DNA of 64,000 nt from Ovis canadensis. Lineage: Eukaryota > Chordata > Mammalia > Artiodactyla > Bovidae. The stretch covers positions 116,408,501 through 116,472,500 of the forward strand of contig NC_091245.1 of assembly GCF_042477335.2 (NCBI RefSeq), given 5' to 3'. Numbering within the stretch: the first letter of the stretch is position 1; each line of letters begins with the position of its first letter. Below are positions 48,213-60,600 of the stretch, one piece after another. The notes below the pieces were generated by a model. The model was not told where the DNA came from and did not search any database. It saw only the letters and a list, made by a program, of their open reading frames with translations. A program made the position numbers and the translations under genes.

Positions 48213-48259
48213 TCAAATTCTTGTGTTAGAAAGATTTGTGGATCTGTCCTATCTTGCTA

Positions 48260-48410
48260 CTTATGTGTGTGTAGATTTTAGATGCAAAATCTCATTCAAC
48301 CATCACAAGTAACTAATAAAGCAGGCAGGGGAGTAGCTTTTTTTCTCCAGTATAAGAGTAACTAAGCAGGGACTCAGAGAGTTTCAGAGCCGAAAGTCAA
48401 TCCAGGTTTC
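48260..48410 (+). repeat. MIR remnant
   Basis: 'aaaatctcattcaaccatcac', 'agtaactaagcagggactcagagag' and 'cagagccgaaag' follow the MIR pattern. Confidence 0.5.
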
Positions 48411-48654
48411 CAAATTCCCTGCCTATGATGTTCCACTTACTTTGGCACAAGTAAATGGTGTTGTTCCAGGTTTTATGGCAGTAAAGCAAGCTGTGTCTAC
48501 TGGAAGTCAAGGAAACTGGGCTAATCTGAGGAAACAAATGCAGTGAAATTGATTATTGGGATTAGTAAACAATACCACAGTATTATGACCCCTTAGGTGA
48601 AGGGTATCATGTTCTTCATTATTTTCTTTGCCCTATATTGATAAACCATGCACT

Positions 48655-48900
48655 TAATGACCCAGTAACTAGTGCCAGAAGCCTAGGGGTCATCTCCTTT
48701 TCTTCCAGCCATTTCATCTGAGTTTTTTGGAATCATTACCTTCTTATCTTTTAATGCTATCTCCTCTCTGCCACACTGATAATGTCCTTATACCCTGGTA
48801 TTTCTCCAAAAGGCTGTTGAGATAGTGTCTTAACTGGCCTGTGTGACTCCTGGTTTGTAATCCTACCATCGTTTCACTTGATATTTTTCTTGATTTTCCC
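48655..48900 (+). mobile_element. L2 LINE remnant
   Basis: 'agcctaggggtcatctcc', 'aatgctatctcctctctgcc' and 'cctgtgtgactcctggtttg' resemble L2. Strongly degraded. Confidence 0.4.
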
Positions 48901-48952
48901 TTCCCCAGTAGAATGGAATCCTCCTTAACTATTTCCCCCAGTCCCAACAAAA

Positions 48953-49119
48953 TGTATAATATTCTATTGCAAATGTTACCATTATATATCTGTTTCCCCC
49001 AACCAGATTATGAGCAGCTTGAGAAGGGACTCTAGCTTATTCTTCCCTTTTCTCAAGTTGCTCATAATCTAGTGGGGAAAACAGATATATAATGGTAACA
49101 TTTGCAATAGAACATTACA
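48953..49119. repeat. Long imperfect inverted repeat (hairpin, about 75-bp arms)
   Basis: The left arm, about 48953-49030, pairs with the right arm, about 49044-49119, across a loop of roughly 15 bases. The stretch 'ttctattgcaaatgttacc' is exactly reproduced in reverse complement. Near the loop the arms differ by a few substitutions and one or two indels. Confidence 0.9.
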
Positions 49120-49139
49120 CATTTGAGAAAAGGGACTCT

Positions 49140-49432
49140 AGTTTATTCTTCTGGAGAAGGCAAAGGCATCCCACTCCAGTACTCTTGCCTGGAAAATCCC
49201 ATGGATGGAGGAGCCTGGAAAGCTGCGGTCCATGGGGTTGCTGAGGGTCAGACATGACTGAGCGACTTAACTTTCACTTTTCACTTTCATGCATTGGAGA
49301 AGGAAATGGCAACCCACTCCAGTGTTCTTGCCTGGAGAATCCCAGGGACGGGGGAGCCTGGTGGGCTGCTTTCTATGGGGTCGCACAGAGTCGGACATGA
49401 CTGAAGCGACTTAGCAGCAGCAGCTTATTCTT
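49140..49432 (+). mobile_element. BOV-A2 SINE with near-perfect TSD
   Basis: Body 49151-49421 has both monomers and an (AGC)n tail. TSD 'agtttattctt' at 49140-49150 and 'agcttattctt' at 49422-49432, one mismatch. Confidence 0.92.
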
Positions 49433-50369
49433 CATTATATCCACATTGTCTAGCTCTGTACCCAGCAATAGTAAGTGCTCAGACGGTGTTTGATAAACAG
49501 CCAAATATTTAAAGCACACCTATATATTTCAGGCACTTAGATGTGAAGGATACAGTCACTGATCCTGTGGAGCTTCTAATCTGGTGCTGACATTTGAACA
49601 GATAAGTGTGATAAAATCTGATAAGTGCTTTCATAGAAGTATGAAGCACATTCTGTGAGAAAACAGAGAGCTAGAGTCTTTCTCTATCCAGCCCCTGTCT
49701 GTCCAGAGGGAGGAAACCTGAAGGGGCAGAAACCTGCCAGGACCTTGGCTAACTTTACTCTCCCTACTCCCCAGCTCTACAAAGCACGACCTGAGACATC
49801 TCTAACAAGTTAAGCAGAAACATTTCTCTGGAATGACAGCATCTACTTTGCTGAAATCCATTAATTCTCAGCTTTAACACCCTTGGTCAGAAATAGCTCC
49901 GAACCTTATGGGGAAATAAGAAAAGCAGACTGTCTGGCCACAGTCACAAGAAAGTTATTAATATTCCTCTTCTCGGATCTCTCTCTTTCTGTCCTTTCTC
50001 CCACTGACTGCACCCCACCCCTTACCCCCAAAATAAATATTTTCTAAGAATCTAAGACAAGAGAATTGAAAGTAAATCAAAACCTGGACAGGGGGTCAGC
50101 AAAAAAAGGATAAAGCTGCCACTTACGTGTGTCTAAGGCAGTAAAAGGGACAGCTTGTTATATTATTTACAGTCTTCATAAAGAGGAAGCCCTCTTTGCT
50201 CAGACAAAACCTTGAGCTTATTAATTCCTAGAGAGGTATGTCCCACTTGTAGGTTTTCTACTGTTGATGGAAAAGGCAGGGAAAGAGTTAACTCTTTCTC
50301 TCTCTGTTCCAAGGGAGCTTTGGGGGCAAGCGGAAGGGTTTGTTAAATCTCCAGATTTCTCTGCATTAT
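49433..50369. other. Mostly unique DNA, one old repeat trace
   Basis: 49520-49660 resembles the same old repeat as at 5930 ('tggagcttctaatctgg'). The rest shows no repeat or coding frame that I recognise. Confidence 0.35.
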
Positions 50370-50690
50370 GTCCAGGTGGCATGACGTGTGAACAGACGAA
50401 AGATTAAAATCAGCGAGGAAATCGCTCCGTCTGAGCCCGGATCACGACGCCTTTCAGTGACCCGGTAACCCAAATGCTATCTGTCAACTTGTCCTTCCAG
50501 CGACTTTTCACCCCATGCTCTGCGGCTGCTACTCGGGGCGGGAAGGGAGGGGAGAGGGGGGACGGGGGGAGGGGGGATCAGGAGTTGGAAGGAGGGGGAA
50601 GGGGAGAGGGAGGAAGCTAGGATAAAATACTGCCTTATTACCAAAGACTCTGCATTGCAGGTCAACTGAGGGACGCGGAAGCCTTTTTAA
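50370..50690. promoter_or_regulatory. CpG-enriched, polypurine-containing candidate regulatory patch
   Basis: 50380-50570 carries many CpGs for this AT-rich window ('gacgtg', 'atcgctccgtc', 'ggatcacgacgcc', 'actcggggcggg'), including CRE-like and GC-box-like strings. It runs into an almost pure purine tract (about 50537-50620). A 'gataaaata' TATA-like string is at about 50620. No coding frame is attached. A promoter or enhancer role is inference. Confidence 0.4.
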
Positions 50691-51309
50691 CAAACCAAAT
50701 ACTTTTTCCAGACCCTCAGTTCCAATGTTTCCTTATACTCTCGCTACTGAGATTCTCAGCTCCCTCAACTCAGGAAATGTTACACCAAGTCATGGGACCT
50801 GGTCCCCCCCCGCCCCGCCCCCAAATCTAAATCCTAATGGGTTAAATGAGGATGAAAATTTTCCTAACTTTCAAAAACCTTTCCACAAAATCTACCAGGA
50901 CTTTGCTTGGGTTCTTGAGTTAAAATCATCACCGAGTTTGCTCTGGTCTTGGGGTATTGCCAGAGTTAGTTCACTTAATTTGGAAGTGGGAGGTCAGATT
51001 GGAAGAGGTGAGTGAAGAGGGCGGAAACAGACAATTTACACATATTTTACAATGTTAACCGCTCAAATTGAGACCTGCTTATTAAGAGCTTGTGTTGGCA
51101 GCAGAGTTGGATGGAGACCTTAGATGCCTCCAACAACAGAAAGATAAGGCTGCATATTGCATAAAGCACTAGACTGAACCATATGAAGTTACCTTTTTCT
51201 TTTCCATGTTGAAAACTGGCAATTCCATAGAGCTCAAACTAATTAAAAAATCTAAGTGACATCTTGCCATAATAAGGTTGATAAGATATCGTCTTTTTTT
51301 GATATCTAG

Positions 51310-51475
51310 CTTAGTTTATTTTTTTCCTTTTTAAAATTTTTTAAATTTATTTTTAATTGTTATTATTATTATTTTTTACTTTATTTTACTTTACAATACT
51401 GTATTGGTTTTGCCATATGTCAACATGAATCTGCCATGGGTGTACGCGTGTTCCCAAGCATCTTGAGCATGTGCT
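51310..51475 (-). mobile_element. L1 3' end, reverse
   Basis: A T-rich tail is followed by 'actttacaatactgtattgg', 'ttttgccatatgtcaacatg' and 'aatctgccatgggtgta', the reverse of the bovine L1 3' UTR. Confidence 0.8.
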
Positions 51476-51692
51476 TTATCTCCCCATGGAGCTACTCAAC
51501 ACTGAGGGGTCAACTTATGCATTAAAATAGGACAGAAAATAGAAGCCACTTAGCACATTTTAAAACGGATCTTCAGGTAAGTCTTTTTTCCTGAAAGATT
51601 TCAAAAAATATGTGATTTTAAGGAGACATGTATGAAAATTCAGGACTCCTAAGCTTTCAGACGCCTAGGAATTTACACAGAAATAAACTTCT

Positions 51693-51930
51693 GTCTGCTC
51701 TTTGTTGCTGTTGTTCTTTAGTCCCTTTAGTCTTTAGTCTGACTTTTTGAGACCCCATGGGTTGTAGCCCACCAGGCTCCTCTGTCCATGGATTTCCCAG
51801 GCAAGAATACTGGAGTGGGTTACCATTGCTTTCTCCGGGAGACCTTCCCGACCCAGGGGTTGAATCTGGGTGTCCTGCACTGTGGGCCGGCTCTTTACTG
51901 CTGAGTCAGTGGGGAAGAGCCGTCTGCTCT
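51693..51930 (-). mobile_element. Bov-tA SINE, reverse, with 9-bp TSD
   Basis: Body 51702-51921 ('ccaggctcctctgtccatgg', 'gaatactggagtgggtt', 'tttactgctgagtcag'). 'gtctgctct' at 51693-51701 and 51922-51930. Confidence 0.88.
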
Positions 51931-52645
51931 GTCGCTCAGTGCTTTTCTTGTTCGAGAGCTCCATCTGCGGCACTACGTTACACTTAGCCTCCTCTCAATT
52001 ATGACAGTCTTCTCAGACTTTTCTTAGTTTGATGACCTTGACAGTTTGAGAAGTACTTGTCACTTGTTTTGTAGACTCTGCACACCATTTTGTGTATATA
52101 CTTTATTTAGCATAAGAAACCTTTCTTTAGGTCAATATCGGGTTTTTTTTTTTTTTTTCAGAAGCAACATTTTTAGTCCCTTCATAATATGTCACTGATG
52201 AGTATGACACAGGTATTTTTTTTCTAAAGAAAATAAAATGGCTTCTGTTCTTTAGACATGCTAGAGGTTAACATGGAAATGATAGCATTCAATGGGGCAA
52301 AGTATATACTTAATCAGCATATTCTGATGGTGAACATTTTGACATGCCTGTTTTGACTTCTGTCTCAGGTTACTGTATAAGTGTTGGCACACAAATATAC
52401 ACAAAATAACACAGTCCTTGATAATATTCAAGGCATATTATCTTCAATCCAGACTCTAAATATCTAATAGTCTATCTTTGCAACTCTGGCACTCTATTAT
52501 GCTGAGATTAAGACGTAAGGAATGAGTAAAGTGGTGATGGGCAGATATTCAGGGTCTAGATTAAAGGTAATATGTCCCAGTTGTAGAGTCACTTGTTCAC
52601 TTTCATATTAAAGGCTTGCAAACAACTGTTTTAAACCATTCCTAC
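51931..52645. other. No gene or repeat recognised
   Basis: AT-rich sequence with a T-run at 52142-52159. Confidence 0.4.
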
Positions 52646-52649
52646 CCAG

Positions 52650-52890
52650 TTGAGTTTATATTATCATCACCATCTACCCACTTTCCTCATCTCACAGTAA
52701 TCCTTGATGTTTCATACTTTCTCACTTTGCAATATCAAGTTATCTCCTAAATATATCTTTTGTCACTCATCATTTTTACCCCTGCTGCATTTGTTCTAAT
52801 CTCCATTATCTGTTACCTGGACTGTTATATTATATTTCTAACTGGTTCCTCCTTCTCTCCCTACGTCCAAACTATCTTTACTCAAGTACA
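52650..52890 (+). mobile_element. L2 LINE remnant
   Basis: 'atccttgatgtttcatac', 'ctaatctccattatctgttacctggactgttatatt' and 'ctaactggttcctcc' match the L2 reading-frame end. Confidence 0.6.
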
Positions 52891-52897
52891 TGCCAGT

Positions 52898-53008
52898 AAA
52901 TATATATATACTATATATATATATATAGTATATATATATGTATCTAAGATATAGTGTATATGTTTATATATTACATATCTGTACATATACATTATATATA
53001 TATATGCA
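52898..53008. repeat. AT-rich microsatellite cluster
   Basis: Several (TA)n blocks are separated by short interruptions, just upstream of the BovB at 53030. Confidence 0.9.
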
Positions 53009-53029
53009 TAATGTAAATACAGAAGGAAA

Positions 53030-56000
53030 ACCACAATTACAGAAAACTAACCAAACTGATCACATGGCTCACAGTCTTGTCTAACTCAACGAAACTGTAA
53101 GCCATGCTGTGTGGAGCCACCCAAGATGGACAGGTGATGGTGGAGAGTTCTGACAAAATGTAGTCCACTGGAGAAAGGAATAGCAAACCATTACAGTATT
53201 CTTGCCTTGAGAATCCCATGAACACTATGAAAAGGCAAACAGATATGATGCTGAAAGAAGAACTCCCCAGGTTAAGAGGTGCCCAATAAGCTACTGGAAA
53301 AGAGTGGAGATATGGCTCCAGAAAGAATGAAGAGACAGAGCCAAAGTGAAAACAGTGCCCATTTGTGGATGTGATTGTGATGGAAGTAAAGTCTGATGCT
53401 GTAAAAAACAATCTTTCATAGGAACCTGGAATATTAGGTCCATGAACCCAGGCAAATTGGAAGTGGTCAAATGGGAGATGACAAGAGTGAACATCGACAT
53501 TTTAGGAATCAGTGAACTAAAATGGACTGGAATGGACAAATTTAATTCAGATCACCATTATATCTACTACTGTGGGCAAGAATCCCTCAGAAGAAGTGGA
53601 GTAGCCCTCATAGTCAACAAACGAGTGCAAAATGCAGTACTTGAGTGCAGTCTCAAAAAAATAGAGATGATTTTAGCTCATCTCCAGGGCAAACCACTCA
53701 ATATCAGAGTAACCCAAGTCTATGCCCCAACCACTAATGCCGAAAAAGCTGAAGTTGAACAGTTCTATCAAGAACTACAAGACCTTTTAGAATTAACACC
53801 AAAAAAAGATGTCTTTTTCAGCATAGGAGACTGGAATGCATAAGTAGGGAGTCAAGAGGTATCTAGAATAACAGGCAAGTTTGGCCTTCAAGTACAAAAT
53901 GAAGCAGGGCAAAGGCTAACAGAGTTTTGCCAAGAGAATGCACTGGTCATAGCAAAAACACTCCTCCAACAATATAAGAGATGACTCTACACACGCCTAT
54001 CACCAGATGGTCAATACCAAGATCAGATTGATTATATTCTTTGCAACCAAAGATGGAGAAGCTCTATATCATCAGCAAAAATAAGACCAGGAGCCAACTG
54101 TGGCTCAGACCATGAACTCCTTATTGCCAAATTCAGACTTAAATTGAAGACAGTAGGGAAAACCACTAGAATATTCAAGTATGACCTAAATCAAATCCCT
54201 TACAGTTACACAATGGAGGTGACAAATAGATTCAAGGGATTAGATCTGATAGACAGAATCCCTGAAGAACTATGGCCAGACATTCATAACACTGTACAGG
54301 AGGCACTGATTAAAACCATCCCCAAGAAAAAGAAATGCAACAAGGCAAAATGGTAGTCTGAGGAGGCCTTACAAATAGCTGGAAAAAACAGAAGTGAAAG
54401 ACAAAAGAGAAAAGGAAAGATATATCCATCTTTATATCAAGTACAAAAAACTAGCAAGGATAGATTGGAAACCCTTCTTAACTGATCAATGCAAAGAAAT
54501 AGAGGAAAACAATAGAATGGGAAAGACTAGAGATCTCTTCAAGAAAATTAGAGATGCCAAGGGAACATATCACACAAAAAAATTCACAATTAAGGACAGA
54601 AATGGTATGGACCTAACAGGAGCAAAAGATATTAAGAAGAGGTGGCAAGAATACACAGAACTATAAAAAAGATTTTAATGACCCCGATAACCAGACCAGA
54701 CATCCTGGACTGTGAAGTCAAATGGGCCTTAGGAAGCATCACAATGAACAAAGCTACTGGAGGTGATGAAATTCCAGCTGAACTATTTTGAATCCTAAAA
54801 GATGATGCTGTGAAAGTGCTGTACTCAATGTGCCAGCAAATTTGGAAAACTCAGCAGTGGCCACAGGACTGATAAAGGTCAGTTTTCATTCCAGTCCCAA
54901 AGAAAGGCAATGCCAAAGAATGTTCAAACTACCACAGAAATCTCAAACACTAGCAACCTAATGCTTAAAATTCTCTAAGCTAGGCTTCAACAGTACATGA
55001 ACTGAGAGCTTTCAGACGTTCAAGTAGATTTAGAAAAGACAGGAGAAACAGAGATCAAATTGCCGACATCCATTGGATCATAGATAAAAATGTGAGAATT
55101 CCAGAAAAGCATCTACTTCTGCTTCATTGACTATGCTAAAGCCTTTGACTGTGTGGATCAAAACAACTGTGGAAAATTCTTAATGAAATGGGAGTATCAG
55201 ACCACCTTACTTGCTCCGAAGAAATCTATATGCAGACCAAGAAGCAACAGTTAGAACCAGACATTGAACAACAGAATGATTCCAAATTGGGAAAGGAGTA
55301 CATCAAGGCTGTATATTGTCACTGTGCTTGTTTAACTTATATGAAGAGTCCATGATGCAAAATGTTGGATTGGATGCAGCACAAGCTAGAATCAAGATTG
55401 TGGTGAGAAATGTCAATAACCTCAGATATGCAGATGACACCACCCTTATGGCAGAAAGTGAAGAGAAACTGAAGAGCCTCTTGATGAAAGTGAAAGAGGA
55501 GAGTGAAAAAGCTGGCTTAAAATCAACATGCAAATTAAAAAAAAAAAAAAAAGATCATGTCATCTGGTCCCATCACTCCATGGCAAATAGATGGGGAAAC
55601 AATGGAAACATGAGAAACTATTTTTTTGGGCTCCAAAATCACTGCGGATGGTGACTGCAGCCATGAAATTAAAAGATGCTCGTTCCTTGGAAGAAAAGCT
55701 ATGACAAACCTACATAATATATTAAAAAGCAGACCAGAACTGCAGCCGGACATGGGGCTAGAGGACGAGCAAAGGATGCTGACCGGGTCTTGAGATCCCA
55801 AGGAGGAGGAAGAAGAGGAGGAAGAATTAGCAGATACCCTGACAACAATGAGAGGGCAATATGAGCAGATGAAGAAATGTGTAAAGGCTAGGGGGCAGCT
55901 AGAATTCTGTGATGAGCGTGTATCCTCCAGGTCACAGGCAGAGGAGGACTGCACAGAGGAGCTCTTTGACTTCTTGCATGCAAGGGACCACTGTAAGGCC

Positions 56001-56700
56001 CACAAACTGTTTAACAGCTTGAAATAGGTGTGCAGATTTATTCACCTAAGCCTTCATCACTTGAGCATTGGGATATTTTCTCATGGTTTTGAACATGCCA
56101 TTTATTTGTGTAACTAACTTCATGTGAATCTCAAGGATTTTAGCTTAGGCAAGTAATTTCTGTAATTATCACTGATTTCATCTTAATAAAGTTCAGATCA
56201 GCAAAAAATAAAATAAAAAGCAGAGACATTGCTTTACTAACAAAGGTCTGTCTAGTCAAAGCCATGGTTTTTCCAGTAGTTATGTATGAATGTGAGAGTT
56301 GGGCCTTAAAGAAAGCTGTATGCTGAAGAATTGATGCTTTTGAACTGTGGTGTTGGAGAAGACTCTTGAGAGTCACTTGGACAGCAAGGAGATTCAACCA
56401 GTTCCTCCTAAGGAAATCAGCCCTGAATATTCATTGGAAGGACTGATGTTGAAGCTGAAGCTCCAATACTTTGGCTATCCGATGCAAAGCACTGATTCAT
56501 TGGAAAAGACCCTGATGGTGGGAAAGATTGAAAGCAGGAGGAGAAGGGATGACAGTGGATGAGATGATTTAAAGGCATCACTAACTCAATGACGTGAGTT
56601 TGAGCAAGCTCCAGGAGATGGTGAAGGAGAGAGAAGCCTAGCATGCTGCAGTCCGTGGTGTCACAAAAGTCAGACACAACTGAGTGTCTGAACTGAACTG
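53030..56700 (+). mobile_element. Nearly full-length BovB LINE carrying a processed pseudogene
   Basis: About 3.19 kb of BovB, after removing the 480-bp insertion, close to the roughly 3.2-kb family length. The 5' region holds 'gatcacatggctcacag'. The endonuclease starts in frame 53442-53843 (GISELKWTGMD, SIGDWNA) and is stopped by TAA directly after GDWNA at about 53841. The linker frames are 54144-54356 and 54394-54666. The RT frame 55316-55654 keeps an intact YADD box near 55429-55440. The 3' end is 'gaactgaactgataatg'. Many indels; inactive. Confidence 0.93.
55734..56213 (+). pseudogene. UQCRH: Processed pseudogene of UQCRH (complex III hinge subunit)
   Basis: An intronless copy of UQCRH mRNA, which encodes the 91-residue acidic hinge subunit of mitochondrial cytochrome bc1. 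The ATG is at 55752 and the TAG at 56025-56027, exactly 91 codons. The MGLEDEQ start, an eight-Glu run (codons 18-25), [27 protein letters not shown] and HKLFNSLK end are recognisable. Codon 14 is TGA where UQCRH has Gly. The first Cys of the conserved set (codon 37) is Tyr. No frameshift is present. A short 5' UTR, a 3' UTR with AATAAA at 56185, an A-rich tail and the TSD 'taaaaagcaga' (55723-55733, 56214-56224) show L1-type retroposition into the BovB. An expressed protein is unlikely. Confidence 0.95.
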
Positions 56701-56759
56701 ATAATGTATGCATGTACAGAGCTGGCTCTTCTACTACCACATTTAAGAATATTTTGTTT

Positions 56760-56895
56760 ACTTCTCATTTCCTGGTGCAGATCAGATTTTGAATTTGCTC
56801 TGTACATGACTTTGAGCAAATAACCTAATCTTTCTGTTTCAGTTTTCTCATGTCTACAATGAAGACCAGAGTACTTTACCTGACAGTTTTACTGC
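56760..56895 (-). repeat. MIR remnant, reverse
   Basis: 'tgactttgagcaaataacctaatctttctg' and 'cagttttctcatgtctacaatg' are the reverse MIR core. Confidence 0.65.
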
Positions 56896-57635
56896 AGAAT
56901 TAAACGTGTGAATAAATGTAAAATTTATTTTATTTTTTTTTCCTCTAAGTTTTCCCTGCCTGAACCATCCATACTCTGTTACCCTCTTCCCCAAGGTTCA
57001 ACCATCTTTGATGAACAGTTTAAAATTGCTTTTTCTGTGCCTTCTTCATGTAGAGGAAATCACTCCATCTGCTTAGTTTTTTCTACAAGCTATGAATTAT
57101 TATCTAGACTTTAAGGATGAAAACACTGAGGCTCAAGATAGATAAGTGATTTTTCCCATAACCACACAGTACCAAATAGATAATGAAGGTAAGATTCAAA
57201 TATGACAATTTTGGATATTCCCCATCACCTACCTTCCACTTTGGAGTTATCCACAAAAAGCTGCCCTTTTTGTTAAAAGAAGCCTTTCATAGTTTTAGAA
57301 TCAGATTTCAGTTCTGTCGCTGGGCCAAGTGTTCTAATTTTTTTTTAGGAGAGTAAGCAAGGGTTGAATAGTGAGAACTCTGTTTCTTCATCTATAAAAT
57401 GAAAATGATGGAGCCATTTTTCTTTTGAGGTCCTTCTGTCCTAATATCTTAGGATATTGCAATACACCTGGATACAGATATGGAGATTACTTGAGATTTG
57501 ATTGAACTTTGGGGTCACCAACTTTACTTTGTTATTCCGTAGTTCTCTTCTCTTATTCTCTATTTTAAATAATACGTTTAACAGGAATATCACCTCCAGG
57601 GAGTTGAAGAAACACTTCCAGAGAGCCAGGTTCCT
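56896..57635. other. No gene recognised
   Basis: Unique-looking AT-rich sequence with possible MIR traces near 57100-57190. Confidence 0.4.
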
Positions 57636-57639
57636 GTCA

Positions 57640-58250
57640 ATGTTATTGTTATTAGTTGCTCAGACATGTCTGACTCTTTGCGACCCCATAGACTGCAGCC
57701 CATTAGGCTTCCCTGTCTTTCACCATCTCCTGGAGCTTGTTCAAGCTCATGTCCATTGTGTCAGTGATGCCATCCAACCATGTCATGCTCTGTCATCCCC
57801 TCCTCCTCTTGCCTTCAGTCTTTCCCAGCATCAGGGTCTTTTCTAATGAGTCAGTCCTTTGAATCAAGTGGCTAAAAATATTGGAGCTTCAGCATCAGTA
57901 CTTCCAATGAATATTCAGGACTGATTTCCTTTAGGACTGACTGATTTGACCTCCTGCAGTTCAAGGAACTCTCAAAGTTTTCTCCAACACCACAGTTCAA
58001 AAGCATTAATTCTTCAGCACTCAGCCTTCTTTATGGCCCAGCTCACATCCATATGTGACTACTGGAAAAACCATAGCTTTGACTATACAGACCTTTGCTA
58101 GCAAAGTAATTCTCCACTTTTTAATATGCTGTCTGGGTTTGTCTGGCTGCAGTCACCATCTGCAGTGATTTTGGAACCCAAGAAATTAAAGTCTGTCATT
58201 GTTTCCATTGTTTCCCCATCTATTTACCATGAAGTGATGGGACCGTATGG
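57640..58250 (-). mobile_element. BovB LINE 3' fragment, reverse
   Basis: From 'agttgctcagacatgtctgac' to 'catgaagtgatgggacc'. A short internal deletion removes the stretch between 'atgctgtctgggttt' and 'gtctggctgcagtcacc' near 58135. Confidence 0.9.
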
Positions 58251-60600
58251 GACCTTGTCAGTAGTCTCATCTAATTCCATTAGAATCACTTCTATCTCCT
58301 GCTGTTCTGATATTTGCAACCCTCCCCATTCTCATAACAGATTCAGCCTTAGGTCATTCCAAGACCACTTCACACCCTGCTGGTGTTTATCTGGATCAAA
58401 GGATCAGTTCATAGACTGTCTTTATTCCTCCAAGTGAATTCAAACACCAGCCCTCCTGATCAGATAACAAGCAATCTGTATCTTGTCACTCTCTATTCCT
58501 GCAGTCTCAATCAAGCTCCCCTCTCAGGACCCAGTGATAATATTAATTACCATCTCTAATTTAAAAGAGGTTCCTGCCTGAAGGTCTCTGTGCAAAAAAA
58601 AAAAAAAAAAAAAAGACGGAAAGTTTGTTTCTTTTTTTTAAGACAGAAGAACCATTCCTGGTAGAATCACAGAGGAAAAGAGAGGCTAGGAACAAGTGGG
58701 ATGCACAGGAATTAGGAACACAAATGCTGCCCTGCACTGGAGGGGAACTAATCTACAAACCCAATATTTTCTGAAATATCTTCTCAGACCATTCCAACCA
58801 CAAATAACTTGTCCTGTAAGCATTTAAAATATGTCTGTTATTGCCACTCATCTTGCCCTTCTTTATCTTCTTAAATTATATTATATCGGAGCAAAGAAAA
58901 GCTTGATTCAAATCACTGCTCTGCTCTTTTTTAATTATATGTCTTTCTAACATTCACTCAATCTCTCTGAATTTGAATCTTCATTATTTCTTGTGCTTAA
59001 AATGCAGATAACAAAAATTCAAAATTCTTGGTTTGTTGTGAACATAATGTTAAACTATTGCTTATTTTGTCATATATTTTAAACCTTCAGGGAAGACACT
59101 GACTATATATATATAATGTATTGTTATTCCTTTGAGTTCAAGTGCAATGCCTTTTTGAAAGAATAAGTTAACTAAATATAGCTGTTGCTCAAAAGAATTT
59201 CTAGTGTTCTTATTTGAATCTAGTCTAGTTAGTGCATTTAAAACCAACCTACTATTCAGCCTTGTTTATAGCCTGGAGCAAGTCTAAGTAGAATGCAAGA
59301 GAACTGAAAATTTATTTCCTTTCTATTTTCTTTTTTAGCAATTTATACTCCTGTTTGGTGCTTTCTCTTCCAGCTTGTTCATTTCTACCTACTCTCTCCA
59401 GGTAAGCCCACTGACATGTCACCCTGCCCTCCACCTCCTGTACCTTTCTACCTATCAAATCAGAAAATATCTATATGGCAAAACAGAAAGCATGTTAGGA
59501 AGTGGAAGGTGCAAAAATACTTCCCATAAAAGGGTTAATAGACAGTAGTTAGAAAAAAAGAAAAGTGTTATCTTTAAAAGCAAAAAAAAAAAAAAAAAAA
59601 ACAAAAAAACAGATTACTAAAGTCTTTGCACCAAAGGGTAATCAGCTATCTTTACTTTCACATAGATTAGCTCATTTAATTCTCATAAAAATCTATGAGA
59701 AGCTTCTAGGTCCATAGGATAATGGCAGCTGCCTAAATTAGAATCTCTCCACACAGCCTTGAAAAACAAACAAAGATACAGATGAACAAGGGGTGAAAAT
59801 AAAATCACCCATATCTTGCAAGCAATATAACATAAAACCAAAGAACTTTGCAAACTTTAATTGACAACTAATTGAGAAAATAACTGGGGAAAGCAGAGCA
59901 GAAAGGAGAATGAGACAGAGTGGGTTCAGAGACTATCATTTAAAGCTGACAAGCAGAGTAGTCAAAACTAAGGAAAGAAGAGACTCTGGACATTAGTATG
60001 AAGTAACAGTGTGGTCATGTTACAAGCCTTCCTAAATAACAAAAGGAACATAAAACACAAGGTAAAAACAGAAAGAGAAAAAAGAGATTCTCTCTCTTTT
60101 TTTTTATAAAGTGACAGTTGAAAGTCACTTTATAGTGAAACTACATGAAGAATACAATAAAATAATTGATAAAGCTGAAATGAAATATAATCAGCAAATG
60201 TAAATGCATTTAACTCAGGTATTAAAAGAAAACATTTTAAAATTGGCTCACAAAGCAAAACCAACTGTTTGTTGTATACATAAGCTAAAACTAAAACAAG
60301 ACAGTGGAGAAAGCTGAAAAATAAAGAATTGAACAAAGGTAAATGCAAGGAAAATGAAAGCAGGATTGTGATTGTGTACCTGATAAGATAGAATTCAGGA
60401 AAAACAGATAAGACAAAGAAGAAAACTTTTTAGAGGCAAAGGCCACAGTTCACAGGAAAGATAAGACAGAAACTATCTGCCACCTTCCTAAAGTAGAAAC
60501 CTCAGGAAATGCAAGGATCCAGAACCAAACAAAACCAGGAGATTCTGGCACATCATGCTCAGACTGAAAAAAGGTAAAAGGAATGGAAACAAGTAAGGAT
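58251..60600. other. Mostly unrecognised AT-rich DNA with A-runs
   Basis: A-runs at 58593-58613 and 59581-59601 and a short (TA)n at 59105-59115. A MIR trace may lie at 59650-59705 ('tagattagctcatttaattctcat'). No coding region recognised. Confidence 0.35.

Noticed and set aside
55535..56005. 156-codon minus-strand frame with a Ser run
   Set aside because: It is antisense to the UQCRH pseudogene; the Ser run is the complement of the Glu codons.
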